Positions 54,554 to 64,000 of a stretch of DNA of 64,000 nucleotides are shown here, one piece after another. The notes below the pieces were generated by a model, which saw only the letters and a program-made list of their open reading frames with translations, was not told where the DNA came from and made no database searches. The position numbers were made by a program, and so were the translations under genes. Numbering within the stretch: position 1 is the first letter of the stretch; each line of letters opens with the position of its first letter. Source of the DNA: CAVQBJ01 sp963710725 (GTDB lineage: Bacteria > Actinomycetota > Thermoleophilia > Solirubrobacterales > Solirubrobacteraceae); assembly GCA_963710725.1 (NCBI GenBank), contig CAVQBJ010000008.1:682001-746000 (forward strand). The letters run 5' to 3'.

Positions 54554-56271
54554 TGCGCCGGGTGACTGGCATCGAGCTGCCAGGCGCCGGTGACGGGCGT
54601 GGCGCCGGTGGTGCGCGCGAGCATCCACGCCCCGAGCGTCGGGGTGCCTGACTGCAGGAAGTAGAAGTGGCGGCGCAGACCGTAGGCGCGCGCCTGCTCG
54701 TGGAGGAGATGCGGCGTGAGCACCCAGTGCAGCAGCCCCCCGTGGCGGGCCTCGGGCAGGCCCTCGTCACCGTAGATGCGCAGGCCGGCCAGCATCGAGG
54801 CCGGCGGCTGCGGGTCGGGCTCGGCGAACGTCGGGTGCACGCCGTCGGCCGCGAGCGCGCTCGCCACGCCGGTCACGTCACCGTCGGGCGTGCGGATGAT
54901 GAGCGCCACGCGATGCTGTCGCGTGGCCACGTGCGTGAGCGAGGGGTGGATCCGGAACACCGTGTTCGCGAATGCGAGCACCTCATCGGTCGACATCGCC
55001 CAGGCGCCGGCCGTGAGCACGAGCGCGAGCTGCACGGCGATCTGCAGGGCGCGCGGGCGCCAGCTCGGGATCGGACGCACGCGCCGCGGCGCTCGCAGCA
55101 CGGCGTCCACGGCCGTCGGCAGCGTCGCCGAGGCCGCCGACGACGGCGAGGGCAGCGCGGCGGCGACGGCGGCCGCGGCCCCGGCGACGGTCGCCGGGGC
55201 GACGGTCGCAGCCGCGAAGCTCGCCTCGACGTGCTCGCGCAGCTCGCGCGTGTCGCGGGCGAGGCGGACGAGGTCGAGGTCGGCCATGGCCCGGGTGTTG
55301 ATCCGCGCGTGCCCGACGGGCAGGCCGTAGGAGACGACGGGCGTGCCGGTGGCCATCGCCTCCAGGCAGGTGACGCCGCCCGTGGAGTGCACGAGCGTGT
55401 CGGTCGCCGCGAGCAGCTCGGGCATGCGGTCGGTGAACCCGTAGACGTGCACCCGGCCCTCGGTCGCGAACGCTCCGGCCAGGCGCTCGCGCAGCGCCTC
55501 GTTGCGCCCGGCGAGGCAGACGATGCTCGTCACCTCGTCGATGCCGCACAGCTCGGCGACGGCTCCCTCGAGGTCGCCGACACCCCATCCGCCGCCGGAG
55601 ACGACGACCATGCGGCCGTGATCGGGCAGCCCGAGGGCGCGGCGCGTCTCGTGCGGGCAGCGCTGGCGCAGGAACTCGGCCGAGATGAGCGGGCGCACGA
55701 GCTCGACGCTGTCGTGGCCGGCGATGCGCCGGACCGAGTCGATCGAGTCCTCGTACATCGCCAGATGCAGGTCGATGCCGGGCTGGGCCCAGAAGAACAG
55801 GCCGGTGAGATCGGTGATCGTGGCCACCGTCGGGCAGCGCAGCACACCGCGACGGCGCAGACGGGCGAGCACGACCGTGACCGCCGGATAGGTGGACACG
55901 ACGACGTCGGGATCGTACTCGGCGATCGCCCGAGCGAGCGGCCGCGCGCCAAAGGTGCACAGCGAGGTACGGGCGTACCAGCGCACCGGCGCGACGTGCT
56001 CGAGCAGCCAGTAGATGACGGTGTACGTCCAGGGCATGAAGCGCAGCTGCCAGCGGTAGCCGTCCTCCACGACCGGGCGCAGGAGGCGCCCCATCGCCGC
56101 GAGACCGTCGATCACGGTCACCTCGACGTCGTCCGCGGTGACCTCGATCTGCTCACTGAGCGCCCGCGCGGCGGCCGCGTGCCCCTCGCCGACGTCGGCG
56201 GACAGGATGAGTACGCGGCGGCAGCCCGATGGCGGGACAGGCGAAGCTGGACGTTTGCGTCGTAGGCGCAT
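54244..56271 (-). CDS. MGDG-synthase-like processive glycosyltransferase fused to a degenerate deacetylase domain
   Basis: 675 residues from the ATG at 56269-56271. Residues about 15-370 form a GT28/MGDG synthase-type enzyme: RVLILSADVGEGHAAAARAL, VSTYPAVTVVLARL, DLTGLFFWAQPGIDLHLAM, VVSGGGWGVGDLE and the donor site VHSTGGVTCLEAMATGTPVV. A transmembrane helix (IAVQLALVLTAGAWAMS) follows. Then comes a NodB-like domain (RVALIIRTPDGDVTGVASAL ... GDVVVLTVDG ... LVSTLRAEGLGVESLASL) lacking the Asp pair and the H-x3-H motif. The last 50 residues are Ser/Ala-rich and overlap the permease gene. Likely a glycolipid-forming envelope enzyme. Confidence 0.82.
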   Translation of the reverse strand: MRLRRKRPASPVPPSGCRRVLILSADVGEGHAAAARALSEQIEVTADDVEVTVIDGLAAMGRLLRPVVEDGYRWQLRFMPWTYTVIYWLLEHVAPVRWYARTSLCTFGARPLARAIAEYDPDVVVSTYPAVTVVLARLRRRGVLRCPTVATITDLTGLFFWAQPGIDLHLAMYEDSIDSVRRIAGHDSVELVRPLISAEFLRQRCPHETRRALGLPDHGRMVVVSGGGWGVGDLEGAVAELCGIDEVTSIVCLAGRNEALRERLAGAFATEGRVHVYGFTDRMPELLAATDTLVHSTGGVTCLEAMATGTPVVSYGLPVGHARINTRAMADLDLVRLARDTRELREHVEASFAAATVAPATVAGAAAAVAAALPSPSSAASATLPTAVDAVLRAPRRVRPIPSWRPRALQIAVQLALVLTAGAWAMSTDEVLAFANTVFRIHPSLTHVATRQHRVALIIRTPDGDVTGVASALAADGVHPTFAEPDPQPPASMLAGLRIYGDEGLPEARHGGLLHWVLTPHLLHEQARAYGLRRHFYFLQSGTPTLGAWMLARTTGATPVTGAWQLDASHPAHQGQIRAGDVVVLTVDGSASSLLGAERLVSTLRAEGLGVESLASLTGSALSGTIRASSSGERASVAAPIASSTSDATSGTPPHGVVAKLSPSSSGASSTGTSV

Positions 56272-56446
56272 GATTCGGTCGTGCCCCGCCGACAAGTGCG
56301 GCCGGCCGCGGCGGATAGCGCTCGAGGTTGGGGCCCCCCAGCGGCGCAACACGGTCAACAGGCTAGCGGCCCGACCGTACGGTTGCCCGCCCGGGTGCCT
56401 GCTCGCCACCGTGGATGGTTGCGTCCGACACAGTCACAATAGCCTC

Positions 56447-57844
56447 ATGCAGGTCACGACCCCGGTACCCCGACCGCCGGCGCCGGTTGCGCCGGGGGCG
56501 GCGCCGCGGATGCGGCCGGACGCCCGCCTGCCCGCGCGCACCCGCCGCTCGCTCGCCTGGATCGGGCTCGGGGCGATCATCGCGGGCATCGCGCTGCTCG
56601 TCGCCTTCGCCGCCGACGCCCCGAGCGATTACGTGCCGGCGAGCGTCCGCGGCGGCTTCCCGGGCTGGCTCGCCGGCCCGCTGCACGGCCTCGCCCTCGG
56701 CCGCCTCAGCAACCACCGCTTCCAGGACGTCCTCGTGCTCGCGTGCGTCGGCTACGTCCTCGTGCTCGCCGCCGGCGACGCCGCGCCGCTGCGCGGGGTG
56801 GCGGCCACGATCCTCGCCGCCAACCTGCTGCTCCTGCTCGGTCCGCCGCTGCTCTCGCAGGACGTCTTCGGCTACCTCAGCTTCGCGCGCCTGGGGGCGC
56901 TCCACGGCCTGGACCCCTACAACCACGCGTCCGCCGCCGTGCCCGGCGACCCCGTGTACCGCTTCCTCGGCTGGCGAACCGTCGATTCCCCGTACGGCCC
57001 GCTGTACACGATCGCCAGCTACGCGCTCACGCCGCTCAGCGTGAGCGCCGGCATGTGGGTGCTCAAGACGGTCGCCGTGTCGGCGAGCCTCGCGATGGTC
57101 GCGATCGTGACGCGGACGGCGGCGATCATCGGGGCCTCGCCGGCCCGGGCCGCGGCCTTCGTCGGGCTGAACCCCGTGCTGCTCGTGGATGCGGTCGGCG
57201 GCTTCCATAACGACACCCTGCTCGCCGCGCTGCTCGCCGCCGTGCTGATGTTCGCGGCCGTCGCGCGCTACGGCCGCGCGGTCGCGGCGCTCATCGTCGC
57301 GATCGGCATCAAGCTGTCCGCCGGCCTCGTGCTGCCGTTCCTCCTGCTCGCACCCGAGCACCGGCGCGAGCGAGAGCGCGCCCTGGCCATCGCGCTCACC
57401 GGCCTCGCGCTGATCGTGCTCATCGCCGCGATCGGCTTCGGGGCGCACGCGTTCGCGTTCGCCAACTCGATCCAGGGCGAGCAGCAGATGGTCGCCACGC
57501 ACGCCGTCCCGAACGAGCTCGCTCGCCTGCTCGGCCTGCCGACCGTCCGCGAGCTGCCCGGCTGGTGGCGGGACCTGTTCGTGCTCGGGTTCGTGATCGT
57601 GTTCGGAGTCGGCATCTGGCGCACGGCGCACGGAGGCGACTGGCGCGCGGCCGCGGGCTGGGCGACGGTCGCGCTCATCGTCTCGACGGCGTGGTTGCTC
57701 CCGTGGTACGTCATCTGGGCGCTCCCGTTCGCGGCCCTGGTCGACGACCGCCGCCTGCGCGCCGCAGTCCTTCTCCTGTGTGCCTATGCCGTCCTCATCC
57801 GCCTGCCGGCGGCGTCCTCGCTGCTCGGCGGGCGTCGCAGCTGA
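56447..57844 (+). CDS. Polyprenol-phosphate-dependent mannosyltransferase-like integral membrane GT (GT87/GT-C)
   Basis: 465 residues, about 11 hydrophobic helices and a Pro-rich cytosolic start. The GT-C acidic motif is in an early extracytoplasmic loop (LLSQDVFGYLSFARLGALHGLDPYNH); DSPYGPLYT and GLNPVLLVDAVGGFHND follow. This pattern is that of actinobacterial alpha-1,6-mannosyltransferases (MptA/B-like) acting on lipid-linked glycans. The ATG is at 56447-56449; it is divergent from the glycosyltransferase gene and ends one base before the next minus-strand gene. Confidence 0.82.
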   Translation: MQVTTPVPRPPAPVAPGAAPRMRPDARLPARTRRSLAWIGLGAIIAGIALLVAFAADAPSDYVPASVRGGFPGWLAGPLHGLALGRLSNHRFQDVLVLACVGYVLVLAAGDAAPLRGVAATILAANLLLLLGPPLLSQDVFGYLSFARLGALHGLDPYNHASAAVPGDPVYRFLGWRTVDSPYGPLYTIASYALTPLSVSAGMWVLKTVAVSASLAMVAIVTRTAAIIGASPARAAAFVGLNPVLLVDAVGGFHNDTLLAALLAAVLMFAAVARYGRAVAALIVAIGIKLSAGLVLPFLLLAPEHRRERERALAIALTGLALIVLIAAIGFGAHAFAFANSIQGEQQMVATHAVPNELARLLGLPTVRELPGWWRDLFVLGFVIVFGVGIWRTAHGGDWRAAAGWATVALIVSTAWLLPWYVIWALPFAALVDDRRLRAAVLLLCAYAVLIRLPAASSLLGGRRS

Positions 57845-57845
57845 T

Positions 57846-59072
57846 TCAACCGGCCGCGCAGGGGACGTTGGCGATCGCGCCGCGTCCGGAGCGGACGCCA
57901 ACGCCGACCACGTCGCACGCCGCCGCAGCGCCCGACCGCACGCCGGTGAGCGTGTAGCGGCCCGGCGTGACCGCGAAGGCGAAACGCTGCCCGACCGCCA
58001 CCGTCTCGCTCTGCAGCACCCGCCCGCTGCGGGCATCGTGCAGCGCGACGGTGCCGGCGAGCGGTTTCGCCGTCGCCACGCCGGCCATGAGCGCGCCCGC
58101 GATGAGCGGTCGGCGCGACCGGAGCAGGGCGGCGGCCGTGAGCGGCGCAAGCGGCGAGCGGGGCATCGCCGCGATGATGTGCACGAACGTCGCGAAGGCG
58201 GGACGCGGCGTGAACGCCGGCTCGGGCCCGAACAGGCCGGAGTCCCAGCTCTCGGTCGCTCCGGGCCCGGCGTTCCACTGGTAGAGATAGACGCGGGTGA
58301 TCCGCGGGCTGAGGCGCGCGAGCCGGTTGAAGATGAAGCCGGTCACGGTGGCGGCGTGGACCGGGCCCTGCGGGAAGGCCGCCTGACTGTGGTTGTGGCG
58401 CGCGACGACGCCGCCCGTCTCGGTGAACCAGATCTGGCTGCGCGTGGCGCGCAGCAGCGCCACCGTCGAGGCGACCTGCAGGCGATTGGCGCCGAGGTAG
58501 TTGTGCAGGCCCCAGATCGCGGGCTGGCCGCCGAGCGCGCGGTCGAACGCCTGCACCCAGGCGACCATGCCGGGCTCGTCGAGGAGCTCGGCGCCGAGCA
58601 CCGTGCACGTGGGACACGTGCGACGCAGCACGCGGTAGTAGCTCGCCACGAGACCCGGTCGATGACAGGTCGGCTCGCCGCAGTGATTGGCCTCGTTCCA
58701 GGTGGCGAAGTCGGTCACCCACGGGTAGCGGGCCCGGAAGATCCGAAACGCGTGGGCGAGCGCTCCCGGCGTCGGCGGGGAGTGTCCGCGCCCGCTCGGG
58801 TAGTGGTGGTCGAAGCTGATCAGCGGCGAGACGCCGTCGGCCCGCGCGGCGCGCAGCCAGCGGTCGAGCACGCGCGCCTGCGCGCGGTCCTCGAAGAAGT
58901 CCCACGGGATGCTCAGGCGCGCGGTCTCGATCCCCAGCGCGAGGAAGCGCGGGTCGCTGAACATGTCGGGGGTCTGATCGCCGATGCCGACGACGAGCGC
59001 GGCGGCGCTCGCCGGCGCGGCGAGGGCGGCGGCGAGCGAGAGGAGCGCGATCAGGCGGCGGGCGCGAGGCAT
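57846..59072 (-). CDS. Secreted glycoside hydrolase (clan GH-A-like)
   Basis: 408 residues. A signal peptide (RLIALLSLAAALAAPASAAA) leads into a TIM-barrel-type sequence. ARLSIPWDFFE and FATWNEANH (acid/base E127) are followed by IWFTETGG (nucleophile E218), the spacing of GH5/GH39-like retaining enzymes. Residues about 340-408 form a small beta domain (VALHDARSGRVLQSETVAVG...GRYTLTGV). The ATG is at 59070-59072. Substrate unknown; the envelope glycan context suggests a turnover or host-polysaccharide role. Confidence 0.8.
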   Translation of the reverse strand: MPRARRLIALLSLAAALAAPASAAALVVGIGDQTPDMFSDPRFLALGIETARLSIPWDFFEDRAQARVLDRWLRAARADGVSPLISFDHHYPSGRGHSPPTPGALAHAFRIFRARYPWVTDFATWNEANHCGEPTCHRPGLVASYYRVLRRTCPTCTVLGAELLDEPGMVAWVQAFDRALGGQPAIWGLHNYLGANRLQVASTVALLRATRSQIWFTETGGVVARHNHSQAAFPQGPVHAATVTGFIFNRLARLSPRITRVYLYQWNAGPGATESWDSGLFGPEPAFTPRPAFATFVHIIAAMPRSPLAPLTAAALLRSRRPLIAGALMAGVATAKPLAGTVALHDARSGRVLQSETVAVGQRFAFAVTPGRYTLTGVRSGAAAACDVVGVGVRSGRGAIANVPCAAG

Positions 59073-59139
59073 CGTGTCGTGCTCAGACGCGGCAGCGAGG
59101 CGAAAGTCGCGGCGTTTGCCCCGACTCCCGTCGCGGCGT

Positions 59140-60468
59140 TCAGCCGCCGACCTCGGGGCGCGCGGGCGATCGCGGCGCTGCGACGCGATCGACGGCGGCG
59201 CTGCGCTGCTCGGCGCCGACCCGCTCGCCGGCGCGCTGCTCGGTGCTCGCCCGCTCGCCCACGACCTCGTACTCCCCGGTCTCGAAGTCATCGCTGACGC
59301 CGCGCTCGATCTCGGCCATCGACGCCTCCGGGCGCAGCCGTCGCAGGCGGATCGCGTCGAGGCGGCGGAACTTGAGGATCTCGAGCACGTACACGAGGTA
59401 GACGCTCGCGGCGACCACGACGAGCCCGAGCGCCCCCATCACCAGCGACCAGCCGAGGTTGTAGTGGCCGTGGTGGTCGCTGTAGGGCACGAAGCGCAGG
59501 GCGAGCGCCAGCCCGGCGAGCATCAGCGTCCACGTGTACATGTAGGCGAGCGTGCGCTGGCGGCTGAAGCCGATGCGCGCGAGGCGATGGTGGAAGTGCT
59601 CGGCATCGGCCCGGTAGACCGGCTGGCGGTACTTCAGGCGCTTGAGCACGACGAACGTCGTGTCGAGGAAGGGGACGGCCAGCAGGATGAGCGGCAACAC
59701 GAACGACACGACGACCTCGGTCTTCACCGACGCCTCGACGGCGGCGCAGCCCATCAGCAGCCCGAGCAGGTTCGAGCCGCAGTCCCCCATGAAGCTGCGC
59801 GCCGGGCGGTCGTTACGCGGGAAGTTGTGGATGAGGAAGCCGAGCGCCGCGCCGGCGGTGATCGCGCACAGCACGCCGGCGGCGGCATTCCCGAGATCGA
59901 AGGCGATCACGGTGAAGGCGAGCGCCACGATCGCGCACAGGCCGGCGGCGAGGCCGTCGACGCCGTCGGAGAAGTTGACGACGTTCATCATCGCCACCAG
60001 GCCGATGACGGTCAGCCACGTTCCGGCGTGCGGGAAGCTCACGTGTCCGATGAACGGGAGCGTGATGAAGCGCACCCAGACGCCGGCATTGACCGCGATC
60101 ACCGCGGCGATCACCTGGCCCGCGAGCTTGACGAGTGGGTTGAGGTCGAAGCGGTCGTCGAGCGCGCCGACGAGGGTGATGAACGCGGCGGCGAGCAGCA
60201 CGCCGTGGTAGTCGGTGCCGGTGGCGCCCTTGGCCGGCGCGTACCACATCGCCGACGGCAGCCACAGCCAGCCGGCGACGAACGCCCCGGCGAAGATGGC
60301 CAGGCCGCCGAGCAGGGGCGTGGCCTGGCCGGACAGGCCGCGCTCACGGGGCTCGTCGACGATGTGCAGGCGGTTGGCCAGACGCATCGTCCACGGCGTG
60401 ACGAGCGCGGCGACGAGCGCGGCCGTGAGGAACGCGTACAGCGCGTGGAGCTCGTTCGGTTGCCGCAT
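59140..60468 (-). CDS. Undecaprenyl-phosphate sugar-1-phosphate transferase (WecA/TagO/MraY family)
   Basis: 442 residues, about ten transmembrane helices. Signatures are PRERGLSGQATPLLGGLAIF, VGALDDRFDLNPLVKLAGQV (Asp-rich cytoplasmic loop), MNVVNFSDGVDGLAAGL and SFMGDCGSNLLGLLMG, ending with the H-x-H-H loop DAEHFHHRLA. It moves HexNAc-1-P to the lipid carrier at the start of a wall or envelope glycan. A roughly 70-residue Glu/Arg/Ala-rich tail is extra. The ATG 60466-60468 follows GGGAG. It is next to atp genes in many actinobacteria. Confidence 0.92.
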   Translation of the reverse strand: MRQPNELHALYAFLTAALVAALVTPWTMRLANRLHIVDEPRERGLSGQATPLLGGLAIFAGAFVAGWLWLPSAMWYAPAKGATGTDYHGVLLAAAFITLVGALDDRFDLNPLVKLAGQVIAAVIAVNAGVWVRFITLPFIGHVSFPHAGTWLTVIGLVAMMNVVNFSDGVDGLAAGLCAIVALAFTVIAFDLGNAAAGVLCAITAGAALGFLIHNFPRNDRPARSFMGDCGSNLLGLLMGCAAVEASVKTEVVVSFVLPLILLAVPFLDTTFVVLKRLKYRQPVYRADAEHFHHRLARIGFSRQRTLAYMYTWTLMLAGLALALRFVPYSDHHGHYNLGWSLVMGALGLVVVAASVYLVYVLEILKFRRLDAIRLRRLRPEASMAEIERGVSDDFETGEYEVVGERASTEQRAGERVGAEQRSAAVDRVAAPRSPARPEVGG

Positions 60469-60692
60469 GATGTCTCCCGACAGGATCGCAGGAGTCTCGA
60501 TCGCCGTGGGCGAGGCCCGACTCGATCGCCTTCGACGGCGTGCGCCGGGTCCCTGCCCGTGCGGGGCCCTCTCGTGTTCGCCCTGCAGTGTAGGCGGCGC
60601 GTCAGCGGACGGCCGTGCGGCGGCCTCGCCACCGCTCCGACCGTGCGCTACGCTCCCAGGGATCCCGTCACCGGCAAGCGAGGGCCCCTTCA

Positions 60693-61120
60693 ATGGCCAG
60701 CCGTGCGGCACTGAGAGCATCGGATGCGGACCGCGATCGTGTCATGGAGCGATTGCGCGGGGCCGCGGCCGAGGGCCGACTCCGCACCGAGGAGCTCGAG
60801 CAGCGCGTGGAGGCGGCGCTGTCGGCACGGACCTACGGTCAGCTCGACGCGCTGCTGAGCGACCTTCCCGGCCCGGGGCTCGTCGCACGTCGTGGCGGAC
60901 GCCCGCTCGCCTGGGTGCCGCCGGCGCTCGCGCTGGCGATCGCGATCCCCGTCGCCGTCGCCGTCATCGCGGCGGCCGTATTCGTCGTCACCGGCATGCT
61001 CGCACTGTGGTGGGTGTGGCTGATCGTGGGCTGGTGCATCGTCGGCCAGCGCCGGCACCGCGCCCACTCTCGGCACTACGGGCGCGCGAGTCGCGACTAT
61101 GCCTCGCGCACGTTCTGGGC

Positions 61121-61124
<4 letters not shown>
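60693..61124 (+). CDS. DUF1707-domain membrane protein
   Basis: 143 residues from the ATG at 60693-60695. DUF1707 occupies about 5-60 (LRASDADRDRVMERLRGAAAEGRLRTEELEQRVEAALSARTYGQLDALLSDLP, typed by its S-D-x-D-R-E/D and A-x-x-x-G-R-L-x-x-x-E-x-x-x-R motifs). Two hydrophobic helices and a basic tail follow. The domain is common in actinobacterial membrane and regulatory proteins; function unknown. Its TAG stop shares CTAG with the glyA stop. Confidence 0.85.
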
Positions 61125-62425
<1,301 letters not shown>

Positions 62426-62457
62426 GACGCATCTCCTTGAGGCGACGACAACGAGGA

Positions 62458-62532
62458 TGCCCAGGCGCGCGGCGGTGCGGCAACCGTCGCTTCCCCGTGG
62501 TCGCTTCCACGAACAGGCGCCAGTTACGACGG
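62458..62532 (-). promoter_or_regulatory. ZTP (pfl) riboswitch in the glyA leader
   Basis: On the minus strand P1 CCGTCG pairs with CGACGG. Within it lie the conserved TAACTGGCG, a P2 hairpin CGTGG/CCACG, and GGGAAGCGAC. After a short linker the 3' element CGCGCGCCTGGGCA carries the conserved CCUGGGC that forms the pseudoknot with the CUGGCG loop. It ends 32 nt before the glyA start. glyA is an established target of this class. The linker between P1 and the 3' element (TTGCCGCAC) is very short. Confidence 0.88.
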
Positions 62533-62546
62533 TAGCGACGAGGCTA

Positions 62547-63176
62547 TCAGGCGTCGTGGCCGCTGCCCAGCGCCTGCGCGACGGCCGTGGGCGAGAGCGC
62601 GCCCTCGCGCACGATCGCGTAGCGGCGCTCGCGAGCGTAGGCGCGCAGATCGATCACCGTCGATGCCGTTCCGGGTCGCTCGCCGCCGTCGAGCGCCAGG
62701 TCGACGTTCGCGCGCAGTTCCGCGTCGACGTCGCCGAGGCGCCGCACGTCCGGCTCCCCGGAGCGGTTGGCGCTCGATTGCAGCAGCGGCCGAGAGAGCG
62801 CCCGCAGCGCGGCGATCGGGCCGTCGAGGCGGGGGACGCGCAGCCCGAGCGTCTCGGGCTGCGGACCGCAGGCGAGCGGGAAGCGCCGCGCCGGGTTGGG
62901 CAGCAGCAGCGTCACCGGGCCGGGCAGCAACGCCTCGGCGGCCTCGCGCTCGGCGTCCTCGAGCTCGGGCAGCGCCCGCCAGGCGAGCGCGATCGACGAG
63001 AACAGCACGGCGGCGGGCCGGTCGGGCGGGCGGCCCTTGAGCTCGTACAGCCGCGCGACGGCGGCGGGCTGCTCGGGATCGCAGGCGAGGCCGTAGACCG
63101 TGTCGGCTCCGAACAGGACGACACCCCCGGCCCGCAGGCACTGCTCCAGCGCGCGGACGTCGTCGCCGGTCACCAT
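62547..63176 (-). CDS. tsaC: Threonylcarbamoyl-AMP synthase (Sua5/YrdC/TsaC)
   Basis: 209 residues; makes threonylcarbamoyl-AMP from Thr, bicarbonate and ATP for the t6A37 tRNA modification. Motifs are GGVVLFGADTVYGLACDP, LYELKGRPPDRP, LLPGPVTLLLPN, LGLRVPR and LLQSSANRSGEP. The C-terminal Sua5 domain is absent (short YrdC form). It lies 6 bp downstream of prmC, as in many bacteria, and upstream of glyA. Confidence 0.93.
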   Translation of the reverse strand: MVTGDDVRALEQCLRAGGVVLFGADTVYGLACDPEQPAAVARLYELKGRPPDRPAAVLFSSIALAWRALPELEDAEREAAEALLPGPVTLLLPNPARRFPLACGPQPETLGLRVPRLDGPIAALRALSRPLLQSSANRSGEPDVRRLGDVDAELRANVDLALDGGERPGTASTVIDLRAYARERRYAIVREGALSPTAVAQALGSGHDA

Positions 63177-63182
63177 CGCGCT

Positions 63183-64000
63183 TCAGCGCTCGCCGACGAC
63201 GACGCGCTCGATGCCGGCGAGATCGCGCTCGCGCCGTGTCGCGGCGAACCCCGCCGCGGCGGCCAGGCCGGCCACGGCCCCCGCCTGACCGGCCCCCAGC
63301 TCGACCGCGAGCAGTCGCACGCCCGCGCGGTCCCCGGCCTGCGCGACGAGGCGGCGAAGCACGTCGAGTCCGTCGGCGCCGGCGTACAGCGCGACTGCGG
63401 GCTCATGGCGGGTGATCTCGGGCGCGAGCGTCGCCCGCTCGCCCTCGGCCACGTACGGCGGGTTGGAGAGCACGGCGTCGATCTCCAGGTCGTCGAGGCC
63501 GTCGAGCAGGTCGGCCTCGCGGAAGCGCACGTCGAGCCCGAGGCGCTCGGCGTTCGAGCGGGCCACCGCCAGGGCGCCGGCGCTCACGTCGCTCGCCGCG
63601 ACGTCGAGGTCGGGACGCTCGGCCTTCAGCGCGAGTGCGACCGCGCCGCTGCCGGTGCCGACGTCGAGCACGCGCGCACCATGAGGAAGGTCGAGCGCGA
63701 CCTCGACGAGCAGCTCGGTTTCCGGGCGCGGCACGAGCACCCGCGAATCGACGAGCAGCTCCAGGTCGCGGAACCCCCGGCGGCCGAGGATGTAGGCGAC
63801 CGGCTCACGCGCCTGTGCGCGCCGGCGCACCGCGTCCTGCAGCGCGCGCACGGCCGGCCCGGTGACCTCGAGCGCGTCGTCGACGTAGAGCCGCTCGCGG
63901 GCCACCCCGAGCACGTCGGCCACGAGCAGCTCGGCATCCAGCCGCGGCGTCGGCGACCCGCTCGCGCCGATCGCGGTGGCCGCGCTGCGCACCGCCTCGC
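63183..64000 (-). CDS. prmC: Peptide chain release factor glutamine methyltransferase PrmC (5' end outside window)
   Basis: Methylates the GGQ Gln of RF1 and RF2. 269 residues are visible from a GTG at 63990-63992, but the frame is open to the right edge, and the family N-terminus suggests the true start lies just outside. SAM motif VLDVGTGSGAVALALK and the glutamine-binding SNPPY (VLSNPPYVAEGE) are intact. RF2, one of its substrates, is encoded at 12697-13819. Confidence 0.95.
   Translation of the reverse strand, partial: EAVRSAATAIGASGSPTPRLDAELLVADVLGVARERLYVDDALEVTGPAVRALQDAVRRRAQAREPVAYILGRRGFRDLELLVDSRVLVPRPETELLVEVALDLPHGARVLDVGTGSGAVALALKAERPDLDVAASDVSAGALAVARSNAERLGLDVRFREADLLDGLDDLEIDAVLSNPPYVAEGERATLAPEITRHEPAVALYAGADGLDVLRRLVAQAGDRAGVRLLAVELGAGQAGAVAGLAAAAGFAATRRERDLAGIERVVVGER

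Noticed and set aside
62426..62546. Glycine riboswitch upstream of glyA
   Set aside because: The conserved elements fit the ZTP (pfl) class, not the tandem glycine aptamer, and the leader is too short for the latter.

Overview
The window looks like a chromosomal segment of a high-GC Gram-positive bacterium, most likely Actinomycetota of the class Thermoleophilia (Solirubrobacterales-like). The grounds are the very high GC, almost exclusive use of G/C in third codon positions, frequent GTG starts, and a gene order prmC-tsaC-glyA-(wecA-like)-atpIBEFHAGDC that is typical of actinobacteria. No plasmid, prophage core, insertion sequence, tRNA, rRNA or CRISPR array is visible. No gene-free stretch exceeds about 225 bases; the longest gaps (8836-9030, 20466-20656, 60469-60692) hold only divergent or upstream regulatory space.

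Region 1 (1-8.8 kb, minus strand) starts with a secreted glycine-rich protein cut by the window edge. It continues with a ribosome-rescue and division block: tmRNA, an M50 protease, SmpB, an RNase R-type exonuclease, an S41 protease, FtsX and FtsE. Region 2 (9-20.5 kb) holds an M16 protease, nadA-nadC, a thioesterase, prfB with a programmed +1 frameshift, a GAF-type regulator divergent from an aldehyde dehydrogenase, secA (its frame broken by three single-base insertions) and hpf. Region 3 (20.6-31.9 kb) is metabolic: nucleotide-sugar genes (two NDP-sugar pyrophosphorylases, a PGI/PMI isomerase, UDP-glucose dehydrogenase), two different adenosylhomocysteinase-family genes, VOC/AraC and MerR proteins, an M20 peptidase and a saccharopine-dehydrogenase-like protein.

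Region 4 (31.9-44.1 kb) is the accessory region and the most unusual part. It carries four phage tail-collar (microcystin-dependent-type) proteins, three mutually similar small DUF6916-like proteins (two with twin-arginine signals), a collagen-like secreted protein, a DUF4333 lipoprotein, a GNAT enzyme and a 1243-residue beta-propeller/beta-helix exoprotein. The exoprotein is directly preceded by a 61-residue precursor with a lasso-peptide-type leader and a 16-residue core. Upstream of that lie an asparagine-synthetase-like (lasso-cyclase-like) enzyme and a PhyH-type Fe(II)/2-oxoglutarate oxygenase. Eight genes from the oxygenase to the GNAT gene lie on one strand with tiny gaps, and this run begins 15 bases after atpC. 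No leader peptidase (B protein) is present. I read this as a cell-surface cassette coupled to a RiPP-like peptide.

Region 5 (44.2-51.8 kb) is the complete F1Fo ATP synthase operon, preceded by a recognisable sigma-70-type promoter. Region 6 (51.9-64 kb) holds envelope-glycan and lipid genes (PAP2 enzyme, polysaccharide deacetylase, DMT permease, processive glycosyltransferase fused to a dead deacetylase domain, GT87-like mannosyltransferase, glycoside hydrolase, WecA-like transferase). It ends in glyA under a ZTP riboswitch, tsaC, and prmC running off the right edge.
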